A stretch of 64,000 nucleotides of DNA from Iris pallida. Taxonomy: Eukaryota; Streptophyta; Magnoliopsida; Asparagales; Iridaceae. The stretch is from contig JANAVB010009598.1 in assembly GCA_029216955.1 (NCBI GenBank), forward strand, positions 26,540,001-26,604,000, given 5' to 3'. The stretch's first letter is position 1. Each line of letters begins with the position of its first letter. The position numbers and the translations under genes are program-made. The notes beneath the pieces are model-generated. The model worked only from the letters and a program-made list of their open reading frames with translations, was not told the DNA's origin and did no database searches. Positions 48,969 to 60,013 of this stretch are shown here, in pieces.

Positions 48969-50214
48969 ATGGCTCCTCCTCGACCATCTGGCCCGACCGA
49001 TCCGGTAGAACGGATCATGACCTTATTGGAATTACAGAGACAGGACAATGAGAAAAGTAACCAGATACAACAGGCTCGAATGGAGGCCCAACAGAAGCAG
49101 TTGGATGCCTTGACCCAACTTGTAACTGTGCTTGCGGCTAATCGAGATACAACCGCAGCGACCAAGCCAACGGGAACACCCGAGATCGAGCCCGTGGAGG
49201 GTGACGAACCCCAGCCGATGCAAAGGTACTCTTTCTTTAAGCCAAAGTACTTCTTGGATATGAAACCTCCGAAATTTGAGGGCAGGACATCACCAGACAA
49301 GGTGGTGGACTGGATCGATAAAATGGAAAGTCTGTTCACATTCGTAGGAGTTCCGTGTAGCAAGAAGGTAGTTTGTGCCATTCTGTTTCTACGGCTGCGG
49401 GCAAAGGATTGGTAGAAGGTGAAGAAGCCGATGCTGCTCGCAACGGCTAGGAATAGGAAAATTTCATGGGCCTCATTCAAGAAGGCATTTTTGGATCAAT
49501 ATCTGCCTCCATTTATGAGCAAGAAAATGGAGAATGACTTCATCACACTGAAACAAGGGGATATATCCGTAGAGGATTATGAATCTGAATTTGCCAAGCT
49601 AGCAAATTTTACGGCTGTAATATTACCCACAGAGCAGGCCCGCATAGATTGATTTGTTGAAGGTCTGAATGACGATATTCAGTTGAGCGTGCTGAACCGA
49701 GAATGTGGATCGTACTGCCAGGCCTTTGAGGCGACGTTGCAGGTAGAACAATTCAGCCTGAGGAAAGCGTCAATAAAGATTCAGTATGGTCGCAATTAGC
49801 CTACTAAGAGGTACCACGACGGTGAGAAAAATTCGATAGGGAACGACAAAATGAAAAAATTTGTACCCACTGTGGTCGACGAGGACATGCGAATGAAGAC
49901 TGTCACTATACAAAAGTTTTGGTATGCAGTCACTGTCGAAAGCATGGACACACCAAGGAAGTTTGTCGTGTCACAAATAAAGCTTGTTTCAGCTGTGGTC
50001 AACAGGGTCACGCCATCAGAAATTGTCTGAAGTGAAATCGAAGCAGAGATAATATAGAGGAGCGTGGGCCGCTGCCAGGCCCACCGTCGCTTCGAGACAA
50101 TCCTCACAATCAGCAGTTAAGGAATGCCAACACTATGACAGCGCGCGTCTATAATCTCTCCTTGTTACTTGATCCAGAATACAATACTAGTGGAGGTGAG
50201 TTTGTATCTTAAGT
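48969..50214 (+). pseudogene. Element E gag with three CCHC zinc knuckles
   Basis: Starts MAPPRPSGPTDPVERIMTLL. A coiled-coil-like Q-rich part follows, then the Gag core (PPKFEGRTSPDKVVDWIDKM, AKDW, then ISWASFKKAFLDQYLP and FVEGLNDDIQLSVL). In-frame stops are TAG at 49413, TGA at 49650 and TAG near 49797. A frameshift just before the nucleocapsid follows. In another frame the region 49864-50030 encodes three perfect CX2CX4HX4C knuckles: CTHCGRRGHANEDC, CSHCRKHGHTKEVC and CFSCGQQGHAIRNC. No protease or pol follows; the 3' LTR begins 35 bp downstream. The protein would package RNA if it were intact. Confidence 0.9.
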
Positions 50215-50248
50215 TTTGAGGACAAAACTTTTTCTTAGTGGGTTATTA

Positions 50249-51998
50249 TGTAGTGCCCCGCTCCTCGCGGTCCGCTATGTAATACCTACGACTTCCTGAC
50301 TCAGTCTTGAACTGAGTATTTGGGAAAACCTTTGTTGGTATCGATTGATCACGGATGAAATGCAATGAACCTTTCCAATTGATGGATTGGCTTCTATTGA
50401 AATGAATCCAAGTATTTTGTTGGAATATTTTCTTTCGCTGCTTGGTTTTGATGAATGCGTTTTCGTGTTGGTTTTCGATGATTGGTTTTCATTGTTCGCT
50501 TTTATCGTATTTTGCATTCATTCCGAATCTTGAGAAAAAGCGACCGAAGTATGCTAATCAACTGTTGGTGCCAATGTTGGACGCGTGAACTGCTCGTGAA
50601 CGGCATGTGACGTCCCTCCTTCTCTCAACTAAGATTCATCTTGGTGAGTTGCTTCAACCGAACAAATATTGATCTGTATGCCTAATAAAAAATGATCTCT
50701 AGTCCACTCTGTTGCCTTGTCCCTATGATCAACGATACCACATCAACAAAAGATAAAAGAAGAGAATTGAATTTAATGAAATGCAAGGATATGTATTGCT
50801 ACTCTATCTGCTCCATAAGAATGATCATCTGTTCGGTTACTAAGTATGCTTAAAAAATATAGACATGTACAGACGAACTTTTACGTGTTGAGATGAATAA
50901 GAAGGCACGAAATGAACGTGTCATATATCTGTGCATAAGTCCAAATGTGTCTCATCTGATAGAACGGCTAGAGCATGCATTTGGCCTCGGACAACTTGTA
51001 TACAAGAAAATATTTGTCTCTCGGGTGGTATCTGGGGGCACCTGGAACCGCTCGGCCTAGGAGAGATTAAGAGCACCCTGGGGTAAAAGAAACCCCATGT
51101 TAAAAATATAGCCGACATCTGAGTCCTTAGCGACGAGCTGAACTAAAGAGTCACAACGGCTAATCACGGGGATACCCCATGGACCAACATGTAGAAGAGT
51201 CCACCTGCATGACCCGAATTACAACTTCAATATCTGCAAGAATGAAACATGAATTACTCGTTATGCAAATTATACTAACATGTTTTTGTGCAGGGATGAC
51301 TATCGGCGATGGTATGTTGCTTATGAAATATTTTTACTATCTTGTTCTTATAAATTGTTAAAAAGAACCTAGACAAGTATAAAGATCACTAGTAAATATT
51401 AGCTCCACATGTTGATTTAGTGCAGAGATTTATGAGTTCGGCCAAAAGCCGCTTGCCAGTACATGATGTGTGCTGACCCACGTTGTGGGCATCCTTTTCA
51501 AAAAGAAAAAGGAGACATAAGGATTTCAAGTGAGACACTAAAGCTCGTCTAGCCCTGTAGAGCTGTGGACTACCTCGAAGCTTCTTTTCATTCCAGTCAA
51601 GTTTCAAGTTTCTTTTCCCTTGAAGGTGTTTTTTCATTTCCAGCATGTAATAAAGGGATATGATGTATGGGCATTATGACTATTTTTAAAAGAGAGTTTT
51701 AAAGAGAATCATATAGCCATGATAAGGCAAATCTGAGTTCACAAAGCTTTGTACTTGTATTCCTATCAAGTTTATCAATAAAAGAGGTATTTCCATTTCA
51801 AATCTCTGTGTCCAATATTTGGTTTTCTGTAATGAATGGGTGCGTGCGTGTGTTTTTGCTTGACTAGTTATTTTGTGCATGTACATGGCCTTGTGCAAGC
51901 GCAACTTAGGCTTGTACGGCATCAAGCCTAAACGAGGACGAACGATCCCGCAGGGATCCAGGCAAGACGGATGACCCTAGCGGGATCGGGGCGTGACA
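50249..51998 (+). repeat. Element E 3' LTR
   Basis: TGTAGTGCCCCGCTCCTCGC...GATCGGGGCGTGACA, 1750 bp, followed by TGCAG. The uninterrupted partner of the split 5' LTR. Confidence 0.95.
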
Positions 51999-52262
51999 TG
52001 CAGCACTGCGATAGGGGGGTTGCATGCAGCCAGTGTGTACACTGGAATAGATGTGAGCACTGCTTTGATCAGTACAAGCTTACCTCAAGCTTGCTACGGA
52101 TGCGATTGAGGAGTTCTTCATACATCCCTTCATTATGTTGTCCCGACATGAGGGGGCAGCCGAGGTACACGAATGGAGGAGATCCCATCTTGAATCCAGT
52201 TCGTCTCGCCAGCTTCTCTCTCCTTTCTAGTTGTATTTTCTTCGAGACTGTTTGCCATTGAT
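51999..52262 (-). pseudogene. LINE ORF2 remnant between E and H
   Basis: The minus strand reads RRTGFKMGSPPFVYLGCPLM and EELLNRIRSKLE, the RT thumb-side segment common to plant L1-like LINEs. It sits directly upstream (element sense) of the piece at 35705-36279. It ends at 52262, where the H LTR begins. Confidence 0.85.
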
Positions 52263-53596
52263 TGTAAAAGTACAGAACAATTATCGGAGGACTGAACTTA
52301 GACTCACAATACAAACTCGCTCGTACAAAGAAAGCCTAGGGACAAAAACCTAGGTACAGCAGTCTAAGTACGATTGTTTATTTTAGATTCTGGGGGGTGA
52401 CGATAGAGGCTCGGGAAAGCGGCGGCCGCTCTGCCTTACTCCTTGGACGATCGGTACGCAGCCTTGACTCGGGAAAGATCTGCTTGGTCGTTGACGAAGA
52501 AATGCCTTCTTGCTCTCTCTCTGATTGCTCTCCTGGTTTCTCTCTCTCTGTGTATATTCTCTCTCTGACTGTGGGGGAAGTCTCTCTGTGTATACGTATT
52601 CTTCTCTGGTTTCTTTTTGTATATCTCTCTATATGCTACAAGGGAATGGCACCTTGCTATTTATAATAGTGGGATGTGATCGCTAGGGTTGCCAATGATT
52701 AGCTCTTGGAGATAGCGGCGGCTTGGGGATTGATCAATCCAGGCCGTTCATTTCTGATTGTGACGAATCAGAACCATTAAGGGTAGATTACACCAAATCC
52801 CTATTAGCAATCAATGCTGATTGGCATAAATCTTCCTTATAATGATTCTCTCATATCTGCAAATAAATCAAATTTATTCTCCTGCCACGTGCCCCAGATC
52901 ATTGGGATTCGACCCGATCTTGGATTGCCATAAATCTGGGAGATTGATCGGCTGAGGACACGTGTCCTGAGAGCCAATGGTGAGACTGGAACCGCATGCA
53001 GATTGGGCCGCATGAGATTTAGGTCGCATGAATTTTGGGCCGCATAAGACTTGGGACACGTGTCAGGACTGTCTGGGCAGTGGCCCCCTCCTTCAGACTT
53101 CTGAACCATATGATGAGCCGCATGAACCGCATAATGGTGTGTCTGCTTGAGCCGCATGGACATGATCTTCTTGAGCCGCATAGGGATGATTCCACTCGAG
53201 CCGCATGGGACAGCTTCACTCTGAACCGCATGGGAAGTCTTCACTTCGAGCCGCATAAGCACACCCACGTGGCAGGGCCACGTGGCATTTTGTTGTTCTC
53301 GGGGGATTGTGTCAGAGATTTCTTTCTCTTCCCTAGAGATTCATCATCATGACAGTCATAATTACCTGCTTTGGTGTCAGGTCTGTCAACTTTTCAGAGG
53401 GGTCAGCCGTCAAAGCGATTAATACAGCATGGAGGGGAGCACTGTCATGCCACGTATCTTCTGAGCCACATGGAATGCCTCCGATCGTATAGCTCCTTAT
53501 GGCGCATGAATCCCTGAGTCGCATGCGTTTTCTGAGCTGCATGGGTCTTTCTTGGCCGCATGAGTCAATTTCTTTAGTATTTTCCATGCTTCTACA
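52263..53596 (-). repeat. Element H 3' LTR
   Basis: On the element strand it starts TGTAGAAGCATGG right after the polypurine tract and ends CTGTACTTTTACA at the LINE. It is 1334 bp. The start is shared with the D LTR (TGTAGAAGCAT). A minus-strand TATA box is at 52658-52665. U3 is rich in the GCCGCAT motif. The left border is inferred from the end of LINE homology and TG...CA; the partner LTR is outside the window. Confidence 0.78.
52658..52665 (-). promoter_or_regulatory. TATA box of element H LTR
   Basis: TATAAATA in CTATTATAAATAGC on the minus strand; it would start H genomic RNA. Confidence 0.6.
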
Positions 53597-53611
53597 GGAC
53601 CCCCTTCAAAG
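53597..53611 (-). other. Element H polypurine tract
   Basis: CTTTGAAGGGGGTCC on the element strand, adjoining TGTAGAAGC of the LTR; nearly the same as D. Confidence 0.85.
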
Positions 53612-53938
53612 TTTTCAATTTGTAAAATTGAAATACTTTGAACAAGAAGCATGGCTGTATTGGCCGCATATGCAATTCTGACCGCATAAGAGTTCTAACC
53701 GCATAAATTATTCAGTCGCATGGGTGATTCAGCCACAGGAGACTTTCAACCGCATGGCCTCTGGCCACGTCATCATTTGCCACATATGGCAATCTTTAGC
53801 ACTTAAGTGCTGTCGATCTTTAAAGGACGCTTTTTGGTGCAGGATCCGAGGAGCTTAGCCTTCATTTTCGACGGCTTATTTTGATAACCGAAGGGTCGGT
53901 TTATGTGTATGCACGAGAATCGAAACGCTCCATCTCTG
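53612..53938 (+). promoter_or_regulatory. Upstream region of the antisense gene
   Basis: No ORF. It begins with an AT-rich inverted repeat against the polypurine/LTR junction. Several GCCGCAT motifs follow, then a stretch with GGCTTATTTTGATAACCGAA before the TATA box. Confidence 0.5.
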
Positions 53939-53948
53939 TTTATAAATA
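53939..53948 (+). promoter_or_regulatory. TATA box of the plant mobile domain gene
   Basis: TTTATAAATA lies 107 bp upstream of the exon 1 ATG. The following leader is pyrimidine-rich (TCTTTACCTTCTCTTTCG), as in plant 5' UTRs. Confidence 0.7.
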
Positions 53949-54045
53949 CGGGTAACTTTAGCCGGAGGGACTTCTTTACCTTCTCTTTCGTTCACTCTTT
54001 TTCCTGTCTTCTCTTTCTGATCTTCTTTGTCCTCTCGTCGAAGCA

Positions 54046-57000
54046 ATGGCTCCTAAGTCTTCTAAAGTCATTTCTGCCGCCGCGAAGGGAAAGAGGGTGA
54101 CGTCTTCGTCAGCCATCGAGCCTGAAGTACCCGAAGTGCCCTCTGATGTTCATCCTGCCTTTAAGGGTAAGGGTTGCTTTTAGATCTTTAGTAATCATGG
54201 CTCTGTTGCATATTTATGCACAAGCCCCTTCTCCAATCTTGATGGCAGAGCCGCATACGCTGTGTGAGCCGTATATGCTGTGTGAGCCGTATATGCTGTG
54301 TGAGCCGCATATGCTGTGTGAGCCGTATGACTGTTTCATGCCCGAGCCGTATAGATAAAGCCCCATGTTTGAATCGCAGAAGACGGATCTAGGCTACATA
54401 CAATCTCCTCTGAACGTAGCCGCCTATGTGTTTTAACAGGCTGAACCGCATAGCGCTTTGTGCCGCATGAATTCTTCTGTTTAAAATTGTGTTCACTCGT
54501 CCAACCCGCATAAGCTATCGAGCTAGAATCATATGGAATTTGCATCTGAGTTAGGCCGCATGTGACTGTATTGACTTGAACCTCATATGCTTCCCCAAAA
54601 CTATATTTCTTGGGACCCAACTGGATTGGAGCCGCATAAGTTGGGACCCCACTGGACTGGAGCCGCATAAGACCTTATTGACCTGAACCGCATAGGCTCG
54701 TGAGAGCTTCTTTATTCAGTAAATTTTTATTTCAGCCTTCTTTTAATCCTGTTTCTTCTTTTGCCCTTTCTTCAGTGAATCTCCCAACCAACCCAGCAGG
54801 AGAGCTCCTTGTGGGTCCATCTCGGTGCGCCGTGGGCGTGCAACTTGATGACTTAATCCGTCGTATAGTGGATCAGCTTCCCACTAATGAGCCTAGGGAT
54901 AGGGTGGCTGCTATCAACAAACAACCTTTTAGCTTTCTTTGTTCCATGATGAATTCGGGGCAGTTGGATGGAGAATATCTGAAACCAGCCTTTCTCTTCG
55001 GGGATGCCTTTTCCATAAAGAACTCCCGATTGCTGGATGTCTCAGAGCACTGGGATTTTTCTGTAGACGGGGTAGAGATTCATATTCCCGAGATAGAGCG
55101 ACATTATCCTCTCTCGTGGTTTAACATGGTGTCGCTGAACAGGACGATGGTGAGCTCTTTGACTCCTACCCAACAGGGAATGTTTGTGGGCAAAATTCAC
55201 CACAACGGACGCACGGGTTTAATATGTGCGGGCAAGGACTCCGTGAGTCGGACTGTGATAGGGCTGCTCCCGGGTACTTTTGTGAACACAACCGGCCCTA
55301 ATTTTTCCTTCACCCTAGCTGATACTTTTCTGAATCAGCTTGCTCGCAAGGGGTCTTATCCCATAGGCAGGTTGTCACTGCTGAATTGGATTAACCCTAT
55401 TCCCACATGGACTAACCTTACTTCCTGGATTCTGAGGACGTACGGGGACTTCCTTCAGGAAATTGATCTTTACTACGCCGTCAGGGGTACCTGCTACGGA
55501 TTGCCCATTAACAAGCCCTTGTTTATGGCTTTATTGGAGTTGTATAACCGGCATACTGGGACCTTCTTTACCCCCGGAGGAGAACTGGGGCTTGCTCTTC
55601 ACGAAATGGCCACTGTATCCAGATTGCCGTGGGGAGACGAAGCTTTTGAAGTATACACGCCGACAAACGAAGAGCTCGGGGATTTGGATCAGCGGTTTTC
55701 TGGCTTCGTCGCCGTGTACCAAGAACTGTTGTGTCATCATAGCGCCTGCCATCAGATGGCTATTAAGAAGATAAACAGTTCAGAAGGGAACGCCCCTCAT
55801 ACCAGGGACTGGATTTTGTATCTTTTTAAGTTGCGTCCTTCCGGTCACGTTTCGTCTCGAGCTCCCCAAACCTCAAAGGAGGTTAAGGATATGATGTCGA
55901 AGGTTAAGAAGTCGAAGTCCACTCGTGACCGGTTTGGGAGTAGCACCGACTCCCTCAGTTATTTCCACTATGGTACCCGGGAGATGTCTAATAAAGCGAT
56001 CTTGGCTGGGTTTTTGATGGTGTGGCTACGCAACTGTGTAGTCTCGGGCGGCACGGGTTCTATAGAAAGGATCAGCCGCCATTTCATTCTTCCTGCTGTA
56101 AAATTGGTCTTCAAAGTGAGGCTGACGCTTCTCCCGGCCATGGTGTGTAGCATACACCACGGCCTTCGCACCTTTACATCGAAAGTTATTGCTCGTGATG
56201 TGTCGGCGGACTTTAACCGGATAGAGCTACCATACCACTACCTCATGGGGTGGTTATTGATGCACTATCGGTCATTGATGAGGCCGGGACCCGATGAAAA
56301 TGTCTCTGTTGATGACGTCTTCATCTTCCGATATCTTCATCAGCCTTGGGAACATGATACCATACCGGCCTGCCGGAGGACATTGGCGAGAATTGACGAG
56401 CTCGAATTCTTCGTATCTCTCCCTGAGTTCACCCCTGGAGAAGTGAGGAGGGTACACGTTGACGGCGTTGATCCTCCCCAACTCTTAACTGAGAAGATGC
56501 TTCTTTGGTTACGCAACATCCGTCCCGCGTACCTGGTGTATCGTTACCGGAACAGGGTATACTTGGAGCCTTATCTGCCCTGTAGATTTTCCCGTCAATT
56601 TGGGTATAGTCAATTGTTCCTGGATCGTCCTAGCGCTTGCTTGAGCTTCGAGGGCAGTGTACTTGATGGCATTCGGGCTTGGCACTATTATAATGCGACC
56701 CATACCCGAGCCAGCTTCTCACTCCCTGACGCCAAGGTGGAGGGTGATATTTTGTATATAGCGGCTCTTTATCATGTTGCAGCGAGCAAACCTCCTGTTG
56801 GTTTTGATACGAATACTAGCTTCATTGTTGGCACCCATCTGGCCGAGAAGCCAGAAGGGTCCAAGAAGAGGAAAAAAAAGGCGAATAGAGTTCCTGTGTC
56901 GGATTCATAGTCCAATAGGGCGGATGAGGGGGACGACGAACAGGACACTGATGACTTGTCCCATTCTTCGGGTGAGGAGGTTGGGACTCAACCTCCAGTC

Positions 57001-58717
57001 GTGCAGGCTGAAAGGGCCGTGGGTCAATCGCCTAGTCTGTCTGACGAGGTGGTGAAGGATCAACCATCTGCGATACCCGGCCCCTCGCGTAAACGGAGCA
57101 GGCGCGTGACTACTACTGACGACCGAACTTATTCTACGAAGCACGCTGCGGTAAGATGTCGCAGGCTGCTTATTGATGATGTGGAGGATGTTCCTGAGGT
57201 GACTTGGGCTTCAGCTGTTTCCTTTCTTCTTCTTTTATGTTGTGACCTAATTATTTGTTTCTCCTGCTCTTTATAGGCGTCGGACGAGCTCGCCCCTCAG
57301 GACCCGATTACGGAGGCTAATCCAGTCCTGTCTCATTTAGTCAGTGGGGTGTGCACCGCTATCATTACTGCTGGGGTGCTTCCGGTTACGACCGAGGATT
57401 CTTGCCCTGCTGGAACTTCAACCCAGGGGGATGGGAGCTTTACTGCGCCCGTCCCTGAAACATCTGAGCCCCCTCATGATGGCTTTGTGGATGAGGAAAC
57501 TATGTCGGTGGTGAATGAGCCGTCGCCCCCACGCTCTTCCCCTGGTAATGCAAATTGAACTATAATTCATGAATCAGCATACGTGTTCCTATTATTCTTC
57601 AAATTCTTCGTCTAACGGTTGTTTTGGATATTCAGATCCCAACCCGTCATTGCCAGTGACTGATATTGCTGGATCGCACCCTACCGGAGAGGGCCTGACG
57701 GAATCTCCGTGTGTCGAGGGTCCTTCGTCTGGGTCGAGCTTGGGGCCTCAGGCAGCGGTACTGCCGGGACAAGGGACGATACCCCCTGTGTCCTCCCTTG
57801 CGAATATGATTTCGGGGGTAAACCTTTCCTCCCTGCCGAGCATCCACGCTATTCGGGCGGCGGAAGAGGAGTTAGCCGCCATTCAAGCCTCTTTTCGTAC
57901 GGAATTTGCTTCTTTGGTGGCGGGTGCGGTAACTTCTGAAACTGCCCCTCTGGTACCGTCTGCCACTCTCCCTCTGACGCCGTCATCCATAGAAGTCTTG
58001 GATGATGCGTTACAGGACGTAGTTGCTAGTTTCCATCGTCATCTGAAGAGGGGGATCGAAGCAGCGGTAGAAAGGGGGACTCCCTTCACTCTGGCCCGTC
58101 GATGTGCTGGCGGCCAGATTAATACCCTTAAAACACTCCCTGGGGGAGAGGAACTGGCTGCGCTCTTGGAGCCTAAGCTATTAGAGGCTGACCGTCTCGT
58201 TGCCTAGTTTCGCTCGTTGCAACAGACTGATTTACCTGCGGCCATAAATCGAGAACGCAACTTCCTCACTACCGTGGTGGAGAAGGTGATGGCTGCCCGG
58301 GAATCACTCAAACCGGCTATATTACAGGACCGTCGGAATCTGACTCAGTTGCACGACCAGTGGAGCCGTCGGATTGAAAATTATACGGCTCGGGAAGCGG
58401 ATGCTTCTCGTGGGGTAGCCGATGTTCGGGAACAGATCCTCGAGCTCCAGAGAAAACTGGCTTTCCTGGAGTCAGAGCTTGAGGCCGCTCGTGTTGAGAA
58501 AGAGATTGCTATTCAGGAGGCTGGCAAGTATAGTAGGGCTTCTGCTAATCTAGAGCTTGCCCTAAAGAAGGTGGAGGACAACTGGCAGGCTTATACACAT
58601 TTGAATGACGCCGAGTAGCTATCCCAAGAGGCCGAGCGTCGGGCTAAGCAAAGGCTTGATCGGGGGACTGCTTTGGTAAAGGACCGTCTTTTGGAGTTGT
58701 GCAATGCCGAGCTATAA
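54046..58717 (+). pseudogene. Plant mobile domain (aminotransferase-like) protein gene, four exons, antisense in element H
   Basis: Exons by splice signals and frame: 54046-54166, 54776-57198, 57277-57544 and 57636-58717; the junction phases agree and give 1297 codons. All introns are GT-AG. Exon 1 starts MAPKSSKVISAAAKGKR. Exon 2 encodes a plant mobile domain (TGTFFTPGGELGLALHEMAT, then SRLPWGDEAFEVYTPTNEE, about residues 285-340) and later YRYRNRVYLEPYLPCRFSRQFGY. A basic stretch SKKRKKKANR suggests nuclear entry. Exons 3-4 are acidic and Pro/Ser-rich, ending in a long coiled coil (LELQRKLAFLESELEAARVE). In-frame TAGs at 56908, 58205 and 58616 make this copy non-functional unless they are read through. 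It lies between H pol and the H 3' LTR, on the opposite strand. Such domains occur in cellular silencing-related proteins and in transposons (family knowledge); the role here is unknown. Confidence 0.8.
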
Positions 58718-60013
58718 TCGGCCTCTTGTTTTGTCCCCGTTTTCTCCTTCTTCTCTTTTTTTTTTGAAAGGGACGTGGTCCCGAAATATGTAGTACTTCT
58801 TTTCTTCCTTTAAATAAATAGTATTTTCCATTCTACCCTTCATTTGTATTGCCTGTTGTGCCTGTGATATTGTGGTGATGTTCTCTCCCGCATAGGGGAT
58901 ATATTTGTGGACCTGTTACCCATGGCGTACCTTGGTTTTAGGTAGAGATAACAAGTTTCGATCAGGATACCTGAAGCAGCCATAGCAAAGTGGTCATGGG
59001 TGCTCTTGGTATTGAGAAAAGAATTGCCGTAGAGCAGCTGGGCTCCTGGGGCATGATGAGGTGATAGGTTTGTGTTAAGAAATTTAGCTGAGGATATTTG
59101 TGGGCCTATTACCCTTGGCATACCCTGGTTTAGGATACGGGTTATAGGATGAAAGAGAGCTGACATACTTGCTCAGAGGTACCGAGGACATGGCAAGTAG
59201 GAAAGTTTTTTGAACGTAGAGTCTTCCTACTCAGAGGTAATGAGTACATGGCAGGAGCAAACTCGACGGAGGGTATTGGTGGTCAACAGAGGACATTTGT
59301 GGTCAACAGAGGACATTTGTGGTCAACAGAGGATATTTGTGGTCAACAGAGGACATTTGTGGACCCATTACCCTTAGCGTACTCCGGTTGTGGGTACAGG
59401 TAATAGGTCGAAAGGGGATCATCATACTTACTCAGAGGTAATGAGGACATGGCAAGTATGAAGGTTTCTTCGACGGAGCCTTCCCATTCAGAGGTAATGA
59501 GGACATGACAGGAGTGGGCTCAATGAAGGGGGGTACGTAGAATAACTCAGAGGTAATGAGGACATGGAAATTCTATGTAGGGGTGATTTGTTTTTTGGCA
59601 GAAATAGGACGACTCAGAGGTGATGAGGACATGGTCGTCTTGGAAATTTGTGGATCCGTTACCTTCGTTGTGCACTGGGAGTGCAGGTATTAGATCATGA
59701 GGGAGGATCTCTTGTAGGAAGAAAGTTCAGCGGTATGATTATACATGACTTTCTTTTAAAAGAGTGACCGGGATGTAAGTTTAGGGGTACCGATGGGCAC
59801 ATAACTCGACAATCCATGAATGTTGGAGTCAAAGTGTAAGTTCAGAGGTACCAGCAGGTACATGACTTAGGAATTTGGGATATATTTATGGAAGAAGGGC
59901 ATGAGTTCAGCGGTATACGCGGGTACATGACTCGAAAATTTGTGAATGTTGGAATCAAAGTGTAAGTTCAGAGGTACCAGCAGGTACATGACTTAGGAAT
60001 TTGGGATATGAGT
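58718..60013 (-). mobile_element. Element H spacer between the antisense gene and integrase
   Basis: No convincing ORF. It starts with the antisense gene's 3' UTR (TTTAAATAAATAG near 58809). It then holds repeats: a 22-bp unit TGGTCAACAGAGGACATTTG in four to five copies (59266-59360) and six copies of ACTCAGAGGTAATGAGGACA (59170-59640). A 119-bp near-duplicate follows (around 59840-59880 and 59960-60000) containing AGTTCAGAGGTACCAGCAGG. Confidence 0.75.

Larger units (their letters stand above)
36280..51998 (+). mobile_element. Element E: gag-only LTR retrotransposon with nested insertions
   Basis: The 5' LTR begins at 36280 and, after a 10.7-kb insertion, ends at 48783. The internal region is only 48784-50248, and the 3' LTR is 50249-51998. 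Target duplications TGCAG lie at 36275-36279 and 51999-52003, in the LINE. After subtracting the insert, the LTRs are 1749 and 1750 bp. The internal region carries gag and nothing else, so E is non-autonomous (about 5 kb without inserts). Confidence 0.93.
52985..54695. repeat. Dispersed GAGCCGCAT(A/G) motif field
   Basis: About 30 copies of (A/G)(A/G)CCGCAT(A/G) or one-base variants, all in plus-strand orientation. They lie through the H LTR, the promoter region and intron 1 of the antisense gene. Exon 1 has none. At 54240-54360 five of them sit in a tight array with the spacer ATGCTGTGT. Confidence 0.85.

Noticed and set aside
54700..54775. First 25 codons of the 736-codon frame starting at 54700 as the protein N-terminus
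   Set aside because: They lie upstream of a clean acceptor (pyrimidine tract then CAG at 54773-54775); exon 1 at 54046 joins in phase and has a TATA box, so this segment is intron.
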